A stretch of 64,000 bases of DNA from Nocardioides sp. S-1144 (GTDB lineage Bacteria; Actinomycetota; Actinomycetes; Propionibacteriales; Nocardioidaceae), in NCBI RefSeq assembly GCF_005954645.2, contig NZ_CP040695.2, positions 2,418,001 to 2,482,000 of the forward strand, read 5' to 3'. The translations under genes and the position numbers were made by a program. This document shows positions 51,180 through 60,525 of the stretch, piece by piece (position 1 is the first letter of the stretch; each line of letters begins with the position of its first letter). A model generated the notes under the pieces. The model was not told where the DNA came from and ran no database searches. It worked only from the letters and a program-made list of their open reading frames with translations.

Positions 51180-53762
51180 TCACAGCCGCGGGTCGACCGG
51201 CTCACTCTCGAGCGCGAGCACGGCGAAGGCGAGCTGGTGCACGCGCCACAGCGGCTCGCCGGCGACGAACGCGGCGAGGGCGTCGACACCGAGGCCGTGC
51301 TCGCGCAGGGCGAGGGACTGCTTGCGGCCCAGGTTGCGCTGGCGCAGGACGTCGAGGGCGTCGGTGTAGTCGGGGCCGTAGATGATCCGCAGGTACTCGC
51401 GGCCGCGCACCTTGAGCCCGGGCTGCACCCGCCGGTCCTCGGGACCAGGCATCGAGGCCGGCTTCACGACCATGCCCTCGCCGCCGGTCCCCCGCGCGTC
51501 GGTGAGGTCGAGCCACCAGCGGGTGGCGGCGTCGCGGTCGGCGTCGGAGGCCAGGTCGACCGCGATGCTCCGCGTCGGGGTGAGGAACGAGCCGGCGCCA
51601 CCGGTCAGGCGCCCCAGCACGTCGAGGTGCCAGGCGTGCGGCTGCTCGAGGGCCAGGGTGCGCCCCTCGGCGGCCAGCACCTGGAACGGCGCGAAGCGGA
51701 CGCGCTCGACCGGGTCGGCCGGGTGGCCGGCGGCGGGCTCGCAGTAGCGCGCGTAGGCGTCGCGGAACGCCCGGGCGTGGTCGAGCCGGCGCGACGTGCG
51801 CCCCGCCAGCTCGGCCAGCCTGGCCGTCGCGGTGTCGTCGAGGCCCCGCGCGGTCGCGGCGGCGAGCAGGTCGCCGGCCACCGGCAGCGCCGTGCGGGCG
51901 GCGGCGCCGACCGAGGCGTACTGGTCGCGGATCAGTCCGAGCGCCTTCGCCGACCAGGGCAGCAGCTCGCCGTCGAGCGCCAGCCAGTCGGTGTCGAGCT
52001 CGTCGAACAGCGGCGCGACGGCGTCCCGGACCCGCGCCACCAGCGCCTCGTGCTGGGCGCGGTCGGGGAAGAAGGGGCGCCCGGTGCGGGTGTGCACCGC
52101 GCCGGAGGTGCCGTCGTCGAGGCCGAAGCGGCGCGCGGCCACGGCGGCGTCGCGACACACGACGGCGATCGCGCGCGACCCCATGTGCTTCTCCTCGCAG
52201 ACGACGTGGGTGACGCCGGCACGGGCGTAGGCCGCGAAGGCCTCCGAGGGGTGCTCGAGGTACCCCTCGACCGACGACGTCGGCGCCGGGGCCATCGTGG
52301 GCGGCAGGTGGACCAGCCAGCGCGGGTCGACCGCGAACCGGCTCATCACCTCGAGCGCGGCGGCGGCGTTCTCCTCGGGCACCTTGACGCGCCCGGCGCG
52401 GGTGGTCTCCAGCCAGCGGGTGCCGGCGACGTCGTCGAGGCGCAGCGTGCCCGGCACCCGCGGCGTCTCCGCACCGGTGGCCCCCTCGGCGGCCAGCGGC
52501 CGCACCGGGGCGTACCACTCGCGCTCGGCCGGGACGGCGACGAGCTCGCGCTCGGGGTACCGCAGCGCCGTCAGCGCGCCACCGAAGACGACGCCGGTGT
52601 CGAGGCAGATCGTGTTGTTGACCCACTCGGCGCTCGGCACCGGCGTGTGGCCGTAGACGACGGCGGCCGCCCCGCGGTACTCCTGGGCCCACGGGTAGCG
52701 CACCGGGAGGCCGAGCTCGTCGGTCTCGCCGGTCGTGTCGCCGTAGAGCGCGAAGCTGCGGACCCGGCCCGACGAGCGACCGTGGTAGGCCTCCTTGAGC
52801 CCGGCGTGGGCGACGACCAGCCGGCCGCCGTCGAGGACGTAGTGGCTGACCAGCCCGTCCATGAACGACAGCGCCGCCGCGCGGACGTCGGCGGGCTCGG
52901 CGGCGAGCTGCTCGAGCGACTCCCCCAGCCCGTGGGTGACCTGCACGTCGGCGCCCTCGAGCGCGCGCACCAGCTTGGCCTCGTGGTTGCCGGCGACGCA
53001 CAGCGCGTCGCCGGCCGCGACCATCCCCATCACCAGGCGCAGGACGCCGGGGGTGTCGGGACCGCGGTCGACGAGGTCGCCGACGAACACCGCCGTGCGG
53101 CCGTCGGGGTGGTGCGCCCCGTCGTCGCGGACGTCGTAGCCCAGCGTGGCCAGCAGGGTCCGCAGCTCACCGGCGCAGCCGTGGACGTCGCCGACCACGT
53201 CGAAGGGGCCGGTGAGGTCGCGCCGGTCGTTCCACGAGCGCTCGCGGCCGAGGGTGACCGACTCGACCTCCTCGACGCCGTCGAGCACGTGGACGCGCCG
53301 GAACCCCTCGCGCCGCAGGCCCTTGAGCGAGCGCCGGAGGTCGCGGTGCTGGCGGGTGACGACGTGGCTGCCGAACGTGCGGTCGGGCCGGGCGGCGTTG
53401 CGGCGCACCGCCTCGGCCTCGGGGACGTCGAGCACCACCGCGTCGACGAGGACGTCGTGGTCCTTGGCCAGCCGCACCAGCTGGGCGCGGGCGTCCTTCT
53501 GCACGTTGGTCGCGTCGACGACGGTGAGCAGGCCGCGGCGCAGCCGGGTGGCGACGATGAAGCCCAGGACCGCGAAGGCGTCCTTCGTCGCGGACTGGTC
53601 GTTCGGGTCGTCGGCGACCAGGCCGCGGCACACGTCGCTCGACACGACCTGCGTGGGCAGGAAGTGGCGGGCGGCGAAGGTGGACTTGCCGCTGCCGGAG
53701 ATGCCGACGAGCAGCACGAGGCCCACCTCGGGCACGTTGATCCGGCGTCCCTCCTCAGCCAC
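51180..53762 (-). CDS. pnkp: RNA-repair polynucleotide kinase-phosphatase-ligase Pnkp
   Basis: 860 residues, the full three-domain bacterial Pnkp. Kinase (1-170): GISGSGKSTFAARHF and the lid VVDATNVQKDARAQLVRL. Metallophosphoesterase (180-430): FDVVGDVHGC, VGDLVDRGPDT, AGNHEAKL, VAHAGL, YGHTPVPS. Ligase-like adenylyltransferase (about 480-860): nucleotidyl Lys in CEEKHMGSRAIAV, GEGMVVKP and GLKVRGREYLRI. It heals 5'-OH and 2',3'-cyclic phosphate ends of broken RNA and, with Hen1, seals them. Its start lies eight bases inside the end of hen1. All key residues are present, so it should be active. Confidence 0.95.
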   Translation of the reverse strand: MAEEGRRINVPEVGLVLLVGISGSGKSTFAARHFLPTQVVSSDVCRGLVADDPNDQSATKDAFAVLGFIVATRLRRGLLTVVDATNVQKDARAQLVRLAKDHDVLVDAVVLDVPEAEAVRRNAARPDRTFGSHVVTRQHRDLRRSLKGLRREGFRRVHVLDGVEEVESVTLGRERSWNDRRDLTGPFDVVGDVHGCAGELRTLLATLGYDVRDDGAHHPDGRTAVFVGDLVDRGPDTPGVLRLVMGMVAAGDALCVAGNHEAKLVRALEGADVQVTHGLGESLEQLAAEPADVRAAALSFMDGLVSHYVLDGGRLVVAHAGLKEAYHGRSSGRVRSFALYGDTTGETDELGLPVRYPWAQEYRGAAAVVYGHTPVPSAEWVNNTICLDTGVVFGGALTALRYPERELVAVPAEREWYAPVRPLAAEGATGAETPRVPGTLRLDDVAGTRWLETTRAGRVKVPEENAAAALEVMSRFAVDPRWLVHLPPTMAPAPTSSVEGYLEHPSEAFAAYARAGVTHVVCEEKHMGSRAIAVVCRDAAVAARRFGLDDGTSGAVHTRTGRPFFPDRAQHEALVARVRDAVAPLFDELDTDWLALDGELLPWSAKALGLIRDQYASVGAAARTALPVAGDLLAAATARGLDDTATARLAELAGRTSRRLDHARAFRDAYARYCEPAAGHPADPVERVRFAPFQVLAAEGRTLALEQPHAWHLDVLGRLTGGAGSFLTPTRSIAVDLASDADRDAATRWWLDLTDARGTGGEGMVVKPASMPGPEDRRVQPGLKVRGREYLRIIYGPDYTDALDVLRQRNLGRKQSLALREHGLGVDALAAFVAGEPLWRVHQLAFAVLALESEPVDPRL

Positions 53763-55164
53763 GGGTGAACACCGCCAGCTGGGTCGGCGCGCCCAGGGTC
53801 TCGTCGGGCTCGCCGACGCCCCGGTGCTCGACGGTGTAGCCGTGGGTGCCGGCCACCCGTTCGCACCAGGCGGCCAGCTCGGCGCGGGTCCACTCGAAGC
53901 GGTGGTCGGGGTGGCGCATCCCGGTCAGCTCCGGGTAGCGCACGTTGTACTCGGCGTTCGGGGTGGTGACCACGACGGCGGCCGGGGCGGCCGCACCGAA
54001 CACCACGTGCTCCAGCGCCGCGAGCCGCGACGGGTCGACGTGCTCGACGACCTCCATCAGGACGGCGGCGTCGTAGCCGCCGAGCCGCGGGTCCTCGTAG
54101 GTGAGCGCGCCCTGGAACAGGGTCACCCGCTCGGCCTGGCGCTCGCTCATCGACTCCAGGCGCAGCGCCCGGGCCGCCTGCTCGAGGGAGCGCGACGACA
54201 CGTCGACGCCCGCGATCCGCGTGAACCGGTGCTCCTCGACCAGCGCCCGGAGCAGGGCGCCGCCGCCGCAGCCGAGGTCGACGACCGACGTGGCCCCGAC
54301 GTCGAACAGGGCGCGGACGACGGCGTCGCGGCGCAGCGCGGCGAGCGGCGCCCGCCGTGGCTCGGCGTCGGGGACCGGCCCGTCGTCGGGCACGCCGCCG
54401 TCGGGCCGGTCGTCGAGCTCGGCCAGCCGGGCCAGCGCGGCGCGGGTGAGCGTCGTCCGGGCGAGGTAGCGGCGGGTGACGAGCTCGCGCTCGGGGTGGC
54501 GGGTGAGCCAGTCGCCCCCGGAGCGCAGCAGCTTGTCGATCTCGTCGGGGCCCTGCCAGTAGTGCTTGGCCTCGTCGAGCACCGGCAGCAGCACGTGCAG
54601 CTGGCTCAGGGCGTCCGCGAGCCGCAGGTGGCCGGTGATCGTCAGGTCGACGTAGCGCGAGTCGCCCCACTCGGGGAACGCCGGGTCGAGGGGCACCGGG
54701 ACCGCGGTGACGGCCCAGCCGAGCGGCTCGAAGAGCCGGTGCGCGATGTCGGGGCCGCCCCGGCAGGGCAGCACCGGGATCCGGACCTCGAGCGGGATCG
54801 GGCTGTCGGCGAGCTCCTGGCGCGCCGCGCAGCGCCCCGCCCGGGCGGTGCTGAAGACGTCGGCGACCGCGACGCCGAGCAGGGACGACGCCGCGTAGGG
54901 CCGGTCGTTGACGTACTGCCCGAGGCTGAAGTCGGGGCTGTCGCGCCCGCGGGTGCGGGCCATGCGGACCGGGTCGATCTCGAGGAGCACCGCCACGGTG
55001 CAGCGGGCGTCGTCGGCCTCGGGGTAGAAGACGGTCGCGGTGCCGAAGGACTGCACGAACTGCTGGACCCGCTCCGGGTGCTTGTGGAGCAGGTGGCCGA
55101 GGTCGGTCGCCGGCCCCGGGGCCGGCCCGGTGTCCCTGGCGGTGGTCGTGACGGTGAGCAGCAC
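53755..55164 (-). CDS. hen1: 3'-terminal RNA ribose 2'-O-methyltransferase Hen1
   Basis: 469 residues. The N-terminal half (MLLTVTTT ... DLGHLLHKHPERVQQFVQSFGTATVFYPEA ... ) is the domain that activates Pnkp ligase; the C-terminal half is the methyltransferase: SAM loop VVDLGCGGGALLRAL, metal-binding EVVEHVDPSRL and the His in MRHPDHRFEW. It methylates the 3'-terminal ribose at the repair junction, which blocks renewed cleavage. GTG at 55164 is chosen over 55170 because homologues begin MLLT and because CAGACT lies exactly six bases upstream. Co-translated with pnkp. Confidence 0.94.
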   Translation of the reverse strand: MLLTVTTTARDTGPAPGPATDLGHLLHKHPERVQQFVQSFGTATVFYPEADDARCTVAVLLEIDPVRMARTRGRDSPDFSLGQYVNDRPYAASSLLGVAVADVFSTARAGRCAARQELADSPIPLEVRIPVLPCRGGPDIAHRLFEPLGWAVTAVPVPLDPAFPEWGDSRYVDLTITGHLRLADALSQLHVLLPVLDEAKHYWQGPDEIDKLLRSGGDWLTRHPERELVTRRYLARTTLTRAALARLAELDDRPDGGVPDDGPVPDAEPRRAPLAALRRDAVVRALFDVGATSVVDLGCGGGALLRALVEEHRFTRIAGVDVSSRSLEQAARALRLESMSERQAERVTLFQGALTYEDPRLGGYDAAVLMEVVEHVDPSRLAALEHVVFGAAAPAAVVVTTPNAEYNVRYPELTGMRHPDHRFEWTRAELAAWCERVAGTHGYTVEHRGVGEPDETLGAPTQLAVFTRG

Positions 55165-55170
55165 CCGCAC

Positions 55171-55176
55171 AGTCTG
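55171..55176 (-). promoter_or_regulatory. possible -10 element CAGACT of hen1-pnkp
   Basis: CAGACT, six bases, then the GTG at 55164; no Shine-Dalgarno. The repair pair would thus have its own leaderless promoter. Confidence 0.4.
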
Positions 55177-55225
55177 CCCGCCGCGACGGCGCCCGTCGCG
55201 CGAGTTCGGCGGCCCCCGGCCTCCC

Positions 55226-55672
55226 TCAGGCGGCGCGGCCGTAGAGGGCGAGCACCCGCGTCTGCCGGTCCTCCTCGGCGCCGACCAGGATCATGTCGAA
55301 GGCGCCGTCGAGGTAGAGCTGCTCGCCGGCGTCGACGGCGAAGGCGGTGAGGAAGTCCAGGACGACGTCGTCGAGGTCCGCGCGCATCCCGCGCGCCCGC
55401 GCGACGTCCCAGGCGTGCAGGGTCAGCTCGAGGGCGTCGATCAGCGCCCGGGGCTGCCGGGTCAGGTGCTCCTCGTAGGTCGCGAGCAGGTCGGCGGAGT
55501 CGGAGACGATGCCGGCCTGCGCCAGCACGGCGGCGTGGTTGTCGGCGACGTGGGTGACGACGTCCGAGATCGTCCAGCCCGGGCACGAGGGCACCGTGAG
55601 CACCAGCTCGGGGGCGGACAGGTCGGCGGTCGCGGCCCGGAACAGCGCGGCGCCGCGGGCGTAGGCGGTCAC
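55226..55672 (-). CDS. short maleylpyruvate-isomerase/DinB-like protein
   Basis: 148 residues. [28 protein letters not shown] and [20 protein letters not shown] carry the His pattern of the mycothiol-S-transferase-like fold. It is shorter than the two relatives at 28528 and 36403 and lacks their C-terminal part. Its start overlaps the rpe stop by four bases, so it is co-translated with rpe. Substrate unknown. Confidence 0.78.
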   Translation of the reverse strand: MTAYARGAALFRAATADLSAPELVLTVPSCPGWTISDVVTHVADNHAAVLAQAGIVSDSADLLATYEEHLTRQPRALIDALELTLHAWDVARARGMRADLDDVVLDFLTAFAVDAGEQLYLDGAFDMILVGAEEDRQTRVLALYGRAA

Positions 55673-56352
55673 CGGGCCTCCCCCGCCGCCGGGACGGCCG
55701 ACTCGGCGCGCTCGCGGAGGGCGGCGACCATCGCGTCGGGGTCGTCGGCGGAGTAGACGGCACTGCCGGCGACGAAGACGTCGGCGCCGGCCGCGGCGCA
55801 GCGCTCGATGGTCTCCAGCGAGACCCCGCCGTCGACCTGGAGCCAGGTCTCGAGGCCGTGCTTCTCGACCAGCGCGCGGGCGCGGCGGATCTTCGGCAGC
55901 ACGAGGTCGAGGAACTTCTGGCCGCCGAAGCCAGGCTCAACCGTCATCAGCAGCAGCATGTCGAGCTCGGGCAGCAGGTCCTCGTAGGGCTCGACCGGGG
56001 TCGCCGGCCGCAGCGCCATGCTGGCCCGGGCGCCCTGGGCGCGGATCTCGCGGGCCAGCCGCACCGGCGCACTCGCCGCCTCGACGTGGAAGGTCACCGA
56101 GCCGCAGCCCGCCTCGACGTAGGCCGGTGCGTGCCGGTCGACGTCGGCGATCATCAGGTGCGCGTCGAGCGGGGTGCTGGTGCTGCGCGCCAGCGCCTCG
56201 ACCATGGTCGGCCCGAAGGTCAGGTTCGGCACGAAGTGGTTGTCCATCACGTCGACGTGCACCCAGTCGGCGCTGCCGATCCGGGCGACCTCGGCGCCGA
56301 GGGCGGCGAAGTCGGCGTTGAGGATGCTCGGCGTGATCTGGACGTGTCCCAC
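55669..56352 (-). CDS. rpe: ribulose-phosphate 3-epimerase
   Basis: 227 residues. Pentose-phosphate pathway, ribulose-5-phosphate to xylulose-5-phosphate; TIM barrel. Seen: [47 protein letters not shown] and [13 protein letters not shown] at 56352 (GHVQITPS) is preferred over TTG at 56361 because TAGGGT would overlap the latter. Rpe supplies ribulose-5-phosphate, a direct substrate of RibBA, which fits its usual place beside the rib genes. Confidence 0.95.
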   Translation of the reverse strand: MGHVQITPSILNADFAALGAEVARIGSADWVHVDVMDNHFVPNLTFGPTMVEALARSTSTPLDAHLMIADVDRHAPAYVEAGCGSVTFHVEAASAPVRLAREIRAQGARASMALRPATPVEPYEDLLPELDMLLLMTVEPGFGGQKFLDLVLPKIRRARALVEKHGLETWLQVDGGVSLETIERCAAAGADVFVAGSAVYSADDPDAMVAALRERAESAVPAAGEAR

Positions 56353-56396
56353 GGCAGGCAACCCTACGGCGCCGTCCGGCGCACCGCTCCCCTCCC

Positions 56397-56891
56397 TCAG
56401 GCGGGGACGTCGGGGTCGAGGACGTCGAGCAGGTCACGGTACGCGCTGTCGACGTCGCCGTGGCGGGTGACGAGGCGGTGGACGTGCGGCCGGGCGGCCA
56501 CCACGTCGGCGAGGCCGTGGGCGTGCTCGACGAGGTGCTCGACGGCGTCGTCGGGCACGCGGGACTCGACGACCGCGCCGTGCAGGACGACCTCGACGAG
56601 CTCGGCGCCGGCCTCGCGGGCGACGTCCTCCCAGCCGGCGACCAGCTCGAGCCTGCTCACCAGCTGCGGGACGACGACGTCGTAGCCCGCCTCGAGGTGG
56701 GCGCAGGCGAGCGCCAGGCCCAGGTGGCGCGCCGCCTCGGCGTGGTGGGCGGGGTCGCCGCCGATCCAGCCGCGCAGCTCGGCGTCCTCCACGCACAGGA
56801 CGCCGGGGTGCTCGGCGAGGTAGCGGCGCGCGAGGGTCGACTTGCCCGAGCCGGGCATGCCGTTGAGCAGGACCAGCCGCGGGCGGCTCAC
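56397..56891 (-). CDS. small P-loop kinase coupled to LigD-type polymerase
   Basis: 164 residues. Walker [17 protein letters not shown] at about 10-18, [10 protein letters not shown] as a possible second motif, and a C-terminal Asp/His-rich end ([23 protein letters not shown]). Belongs to the AAA_33/adenylate-kinase-like group; it resembles the kinase part of polynucleotide kinases in length and layout, but no substrate can be read. GTG at 56891 overlaps the LigD-type gene stop (GTGA). Shares no frame with rpe, 44 bases away. Confidence 0.78.
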   Translation of the reverse strand: MSRPRLVLLNGMPGSGKSTLARRYLAEHPGVLCVEDAELRGWIGGDPAHHAEAARHLGLALACAHLEAGYDVVVPQLVSRLELVAGWEDVAREAGAELVEVVLHGAVVESRVPDDAVEHLVEHAHGLADVVAARPHVHRLVTRHGDVDSAYRDLLDVLDPDVPA

Positions 56892-57883
56892 CCGCCGTCC
56901 CCGCCGGTGTCGCCGGTGTCGTCGGGCTCGTCGGGCACGGGGGCGCCGGACGCCTCGTCGCGCTCGGCCCACTCCAGCAGCGGGGCGATGTCGAAGGTCT
57001 GCCCGGGGTCGTCGATGTCGGCGTGCAGGTCGCCGAGGGCGGCGAAGCGCTCCGGCATCGTGAAGATGGTGAAGTCGTGCGGGTCGGCGTCGTCGATCTC
57101 GTCCCAGCGCACCGGCGCCGAGACGCGGGCGTCGGCGAGTCCGCGCACGGAGTAGGCCGCCGCGATGGTGTGGTCGCGGGCGTTCTGGTTGTAGTCGACG
57201 AAGAGGTGGTGCGGGTCGCGGTCCTTGCGCCACCAGGTCGTCGTGACGTCGTCGGGCGCGCGACGCTCGACCTCGCGGGCGAAGGCCAGCGCGGCCCGGC
57301 GCACGGTCCGGTGGTCGTGGTCCGGGTGGATCCGGACGTAGACGTGCAGCCCGGAGCCGCCGCTGGTCTTGGGGTGGCCGACGGCCCCGAGCTCGTCGAG
57401 CACCTCGTGCGCGACGGCGGCGACCCGGCGGACCTGGGCGTAGTCGGAGAGCGGGCCCGGGTCGAGGTCGATGCGCCACTCGTCGGGCTTCTCCGGGTCC
57501 GCGCGCCGGCTGTTCCAGGGGTGGAACTCCACCGTCGACATCTGCACCGCCCAGACCACGCTGGCCAGCTCGGTGACGCACAGCTCGTCGGCGGTGCGGT
57601 TCCACCGCGGGAAGGTGAGCCGCACCGTCTCGACCCACGGCGGCGCCCCGGGCGGGATCCGCTTCTGGTGCACCTTGTCGCCGGCCAGCCCCTTCGGGAA
57701 CCGGTGCAGCATGCAGGGCCGCTCGAACAGGGCGTTGACGATGCCCGGTCCGACCGCCAGGTAGTACTCGACGAGGTCGAGCTTGGTCGCGCCCGACTCG
57801 GGGAAGTAGACGCGCTCGGGGTTGCTCACCCGCACGACCCGGTCGTCGACCTCGATCTCCACGGACGGGGACTTCGATGCCAC
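56888..57883 (-). CDS. stand-alone LigD-type primase/polymerase (NHEJ polymerase domain)
   Basis: 331 residues. Typical PolDom blocks: VSNPERVYFPESGATKLDLVEYY, FPKGL, VHQKRIP, the catalytic acidic pair in WRIDLDPGP, TSGGSGLHVYV and FVDYNQNARDHTIAAAYS. No ligase or 3'-phosphoesterase domain is fused and no ku gene is in the window. It would fill gaps, with preference for ribonucleotides, at DNA ends. The acidic C-terminal tail is low complexity. GTG at 57883 has TAGGTT exactly six bases upstream. Confidence 0.92.
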   Translation of the reverse strand: MASKSPSVEIEVDDRVVRVSNPERVYFPESGATKLDLVEYYLAVGPGIVNALFERPCMLHRFPKGLAGDKVHQKRIPPGAPPWVETVRLTFPRWNRTADELCVTELASVVWAVQMSTVEFHPWNSRRADPEKPDEWRIDLDPGPLSDYAQVRRVAAVAHEVLDELGAVGHPKTSGGSGLHVYVRIHPDHDHRTVRRAALAFAREVERRAPDDVTTTWWRKDRDPHHLFVDYNQNARDHTIAAAYSVRGLADARVSAPVRWDEIDDADPHDFTIFTMPERFAALGDLHADIDDPGQTFDIAPLLEWAERDEASGAPVPDEPDDTGDTGGDGG

Positions 57884-57889
57884 CGGTCC

Positions 57890-57895
57890 AACCTA
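57890..57895 (-). promoter_or_regulatory. -10 element TAGGTT, leaderless promoter of the LigD-type gene
   Basis: TAGGTT, six bases (GGACCG), then GTG at 57883 on the minus strand. The divergent ATPase gene has TAGTCT at 57945-57950, seven bases before its ATG. Confidence 0.5.
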
Positions 57896-57957
57896 GGGCA
57901 CGGCTCGCGGCCCGTGGCGGAGCCGGCGACACGGGGAGCCGCCCTAGTCTCGGCGCC

Positions 57958-58680
57958 ATGGACCTCGACCAGCCCCCGGTGGTGCGCATCGACGTCGGCA
58001 CCTCCGAGGACGTCGACCCGCTGGCCTGGCCGATGACGATCCCCGCCGTCGACCAGCTGGCCCGCGAGGGGCTCGAGCTGCCGAGGGGCGTGACGTTCCT
58101 CGTCGGGGAGAACGGCTCCGGCAAGTCGACGCTGGTCGAGGCGGTGGCGGCGGCCTACGGCCTGTCCGGCGAGGGCGGCTCGACCCACAGCCGGCACGCG
58201 ACGCGCGCGACCGAGTCCCCGCTGGCCTCGGCGCTGCGCCTCCAGCGCGGGGTCGGGGCGTCACGGTGGGGCTTCTTCCTGCGCGCCGAGACGATGCACG
58301 GCTGGTACACCTACATGGACGACCACGGCGGGCCCCGCGACCCCGACTACCACGCGATGAGCCACGGCGAGTCGTTCCTGGCCGTGCTGCGGGCCAAGTT
58401 CGACGGCCCCGCGTTCTACTGCCTCGACGAGCCCGAGGCCGCGCTCTCGTTCTCCTCCACCCTCGCCCTCATCGGCGTGCTGCACGACCTCCAGCGGGCC
58501 GGCGCCCAGGTGCTCTGCGCGACCCACTCCCCGGTGCTGGCCTCACTGCCGGGGGCACGGATCCTCGAGGTCGGCGAGTGGGGCTACCGCGCCGCGTCGT
58601 GGGAGGACCTCGAGCTGGTCACCCACTGGAGGGCCTACCTCGACTCGCCCGGGCGCTACCTGCGGCACGTGCTCGACTGA
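57958..58680 (+). CDS. ABC/RecF-like ATPase
   Basis: 240 residues. Walker A LVGENGSGKSTLVEAVA (about 47-55), an ABC-like signature SHGESFLAVL, Walker B FYCLDEPEAALS and H-loop CATHSPVL. No coiled coil or membrane partner; similar small ATPases are found near repair and defence genes and as single housekeeping-like genes. It is divergent from the LigD-type gene over 74 bases and likely leaderless. It converges with rsmB. Confidence 0.82.
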   Translation: MDLDQPPVVRIDVGTSEDVDPLAWPMTIPAVDQLAREGLELPRGVTFLVGENGSGKSTLVEAVAAAYGLSGEGGSTHSRHATRATESPLASALRLQRGVGASRWGFFLRAETMHGWYTYMDDHGGPRDPDYHAMSHGESFLAVLRAKFDGPAFYCLDEPEAALSFSSTLALIGVLHDLQRAGAQVLCATHSPVLASLPGARILEVGEWGYRAASWEDLELVTHWRAYLDSPGRYLRHVLD

Positions 58681-58691
58681 GGGAGCCCCGC

Positions 58692-60101
58692 TCAGGGGGA
58701 ACGGCGCAGCAGCGCCACGAACATGGCGTCCGTGCCGTGCCGGTGCGGCCACAGCTGCAGCGTGCCGGGCAGCGGGCCGGCGGCGTCCGGCACCTCCGGG
58801 AGCAGCGCTCCGACGTCCTCGAGGACGACGTCGGAGCGGTTCTCCAGCAACGAGGTGACGACGCCCGAGGTCTCGGCGAGCACCGGCGAGCAAGTCGCGT
58901 AGACGACGACCCCGCCCGGGCGCAACAGGTCGACCGCGCTGGCCAGCAGCGCGCGCTGGAGCAGCACGAGCTCGAGCAGGTCGTCGGGTCGACGCCGCCA
59001 GCGCGACTCGGGACGGCGTCGCAGGGCGCCCAGGCCGGTGCAGGGGGCGTCGACCAGGACCCGGTCGGCGGTGCCGGGCGTCAGCGGGGGGCGACGTCCG
59101 TCGGCGACCACGATCCCGGCGAACCCGCCGGTGCCGCGGAGGTCGGCGAGCGAGCGGGCGACCAGGCGGGCCCGGTGCGGCGCCCGCTCGACCGCGAGCA
59201 GGGACGCGCCGCGCTCGGCGGCGAGCGCGGCCAGCAGGGCCGCCTTGCCGCCCGGACCGGCGCAGAGGTCGACCCAGCGGCCGCCGTCGCCGTCGGAGCC
59301 CTCGGCGGGGACCTCGGCGCGGGCCAGGGCCAGCGCCACCAGCTGCGAGCCCTCGTCCTGGACGCCGGCGCGCCCCTCGGCGACCGCGGGGACGGCGGCG
59401 GGGCTGCCGCCGGTGAGCGTGACGCCGTAGGGCGAGTAGGGCGTCGGCTCGCCCGGCAGCTCCTCGCGCGTGGCCCGGCCCGGGCGGGCCACCAGGGTGA
59501 CCTCCGGGGCGACGTTGTCGGCGGCGAGCAGGGCGAGCAGCTGGTCGGGGCCGACGGCCTTGCGGAGCTCGTCGACCACCCAGGCCGGGTGGCTGAGGGC
59601 GACCTCGGGGTAGCGCAGGCTGGTCGGGTCGGGGGCGACCCGCGCCACCCAGGCGTCGAGGTCGTGGGCGGCGACCTTGCGCAGCACGGCGTTCGCGAAC
59701 CCGGCCGCGCCCTGGTTGCCGGTGGCCCGGACGAGGTCGACGGTGGTGCTGATCGCGGCGTGGGTGGGCACCCGCATGGCCAGCAGCTGGTGCGTGCCGA
59801 GCCGCAGGGCGTCGAGCACCTTGGCCTCGACCTTGCTCAGCGGCCGGTCGACACAGGCCGACAGCACGGCGTCGTAGGTGCCGCGCCAGCGCAGGGTGCC
59901 GGAGGCGAGCTCGGTGGTGAACGCCGCGTCGCGGGCCTCGAGATTGAAGTGGGCGATCACCGCCGGGAGCACGAGGTTGGCGTAGGCGTCGTCGACGCGC
60001 ACGGCCTTGAGCACCTCGAAGGCCGCGAGCCGCGGCACGTCGACGGGACCTCGCACGCGGCCGCCGCCCGGGCGGAGGGTGGAGCCGGCGCGCTCAGCCA
60101 T
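58692..60101 (-). CDS. rsmB: 16S rRNA (cytosine-967-C5)-methyltransferase
   Basis: 469 residues. N-terminal NusB-like RNA-binding domain (about 20-150: AAFEVLKAVRVDDAYANLVLP ... LRLGTHQLLAMRVPTHAAI), then the Rossmann methyltransferase with SAM loop DLCAGPGGKAALLAALA and the two cysteines in DAPCTGLGALRRRP and YATCSPV. Overlaps the upstream MmcQ gene by eight bases. Part of def-fmt-MmcQ-rsmB. Confidence 0.95.
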   Translation of the reverse strand: MAERAGSTLRPGGGRVRGPVDVPRLAAFEVLKAVRVDDAYANLVLPAVIAHFNLEARDAAFTTELASGTLRWRGTYDAVLSACVDRPLSKVEAKVLDALRLGTHQLLAMRVPTHAAISTTVDLVRATGNQGAAGFANAVLRKVAAHDLDAWVARVAPDPTSLRYPEVALSHPAWVVDELRKAVGPDQLLALLAADNVAPEVTLVARPGRATREELPGEPTPYSPYGVTLTGGSPAAVPAVAEGRAGVQDEGSQLVALALARAEVPAEGSDGDGGRWVDLCAGPGGKAALLAALAAERGASLLAVERAPHRARLVARSLADLRGTGGFAGIVVADGRRPPLTPGTADRVLVDAPCTGLGALRRRPESRWRRRPDDLLELVLLQRALLASAVDLLRPGGVVVYATCSPVLAETSGVVTSLLENRSDVVLEDVGALLPEVPDAAGPLPGTLQLWPHRHGTDAMFVALLRRSP

Positions 60102-60525
60102 CGCCGAGGTGCTCCTTCACGAGCCGCTTCGGCGCGCGCGTGGCCCAGGCGTCGGTGATGATCTCCGCGAGCTCGTCGCGCCCGAGCTCGCCGAGCCGCG
60201 ACTGCTGGACCAGCACGGCGGCGTAGCCGTCGAAGTGGTCGATGGTGAAGAACGGCGTCGCGGCGTCGTCGACGAGCGCCGCCTTCTCCGCCTCGGTCGG
60301 CGTCACGATGATCACCAGGTCGTCGTACTGCTCACCGGTGTCGGGGTCGACGGCGGAGGCGTGCGGACGCCGGTACATCACGAACCCCTTCCCCCGCGGG
60401 CCCGACGGCACCTTCCAGGTCGGCATGTCGCCCCACGACGTGCCGAGCTCGGTGTCGGGCAGCGCCGCACAGATCTCGTCGACGTCGTCGGGGGTCGCCG
60501 GGCGCCCGCCCGAGCCGTCAGGCAC
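60094..60525 (-). CDS. MmcQ/YjbR-family protein
   Basis: 143 residues. [26 protein letters not shown] and [12 protein letters not shown] ... [21 protein letters not shown] match the MmcQ/YjbR double-wing fold, which may bind DNA. No catalytic residues. GTG at 60525 lies eight bases inside the end of fmt. An insertion between fmt and rsmB, which are usually neighbours. Confidence 0.82.
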   Translation of the reverse strand: MPDGSGGRPATPDDVDEICAALPDTELGTSWGDMPTWKVPSGPRGKGFVMYRRPHASAVDPDTGEQYDDLVIIVTPTEAEKAALVDDAATPFFTIDHFDGYAAVLVQQSRLGELGRDELAEIITDAWATRAPKRLVKEHLGDG

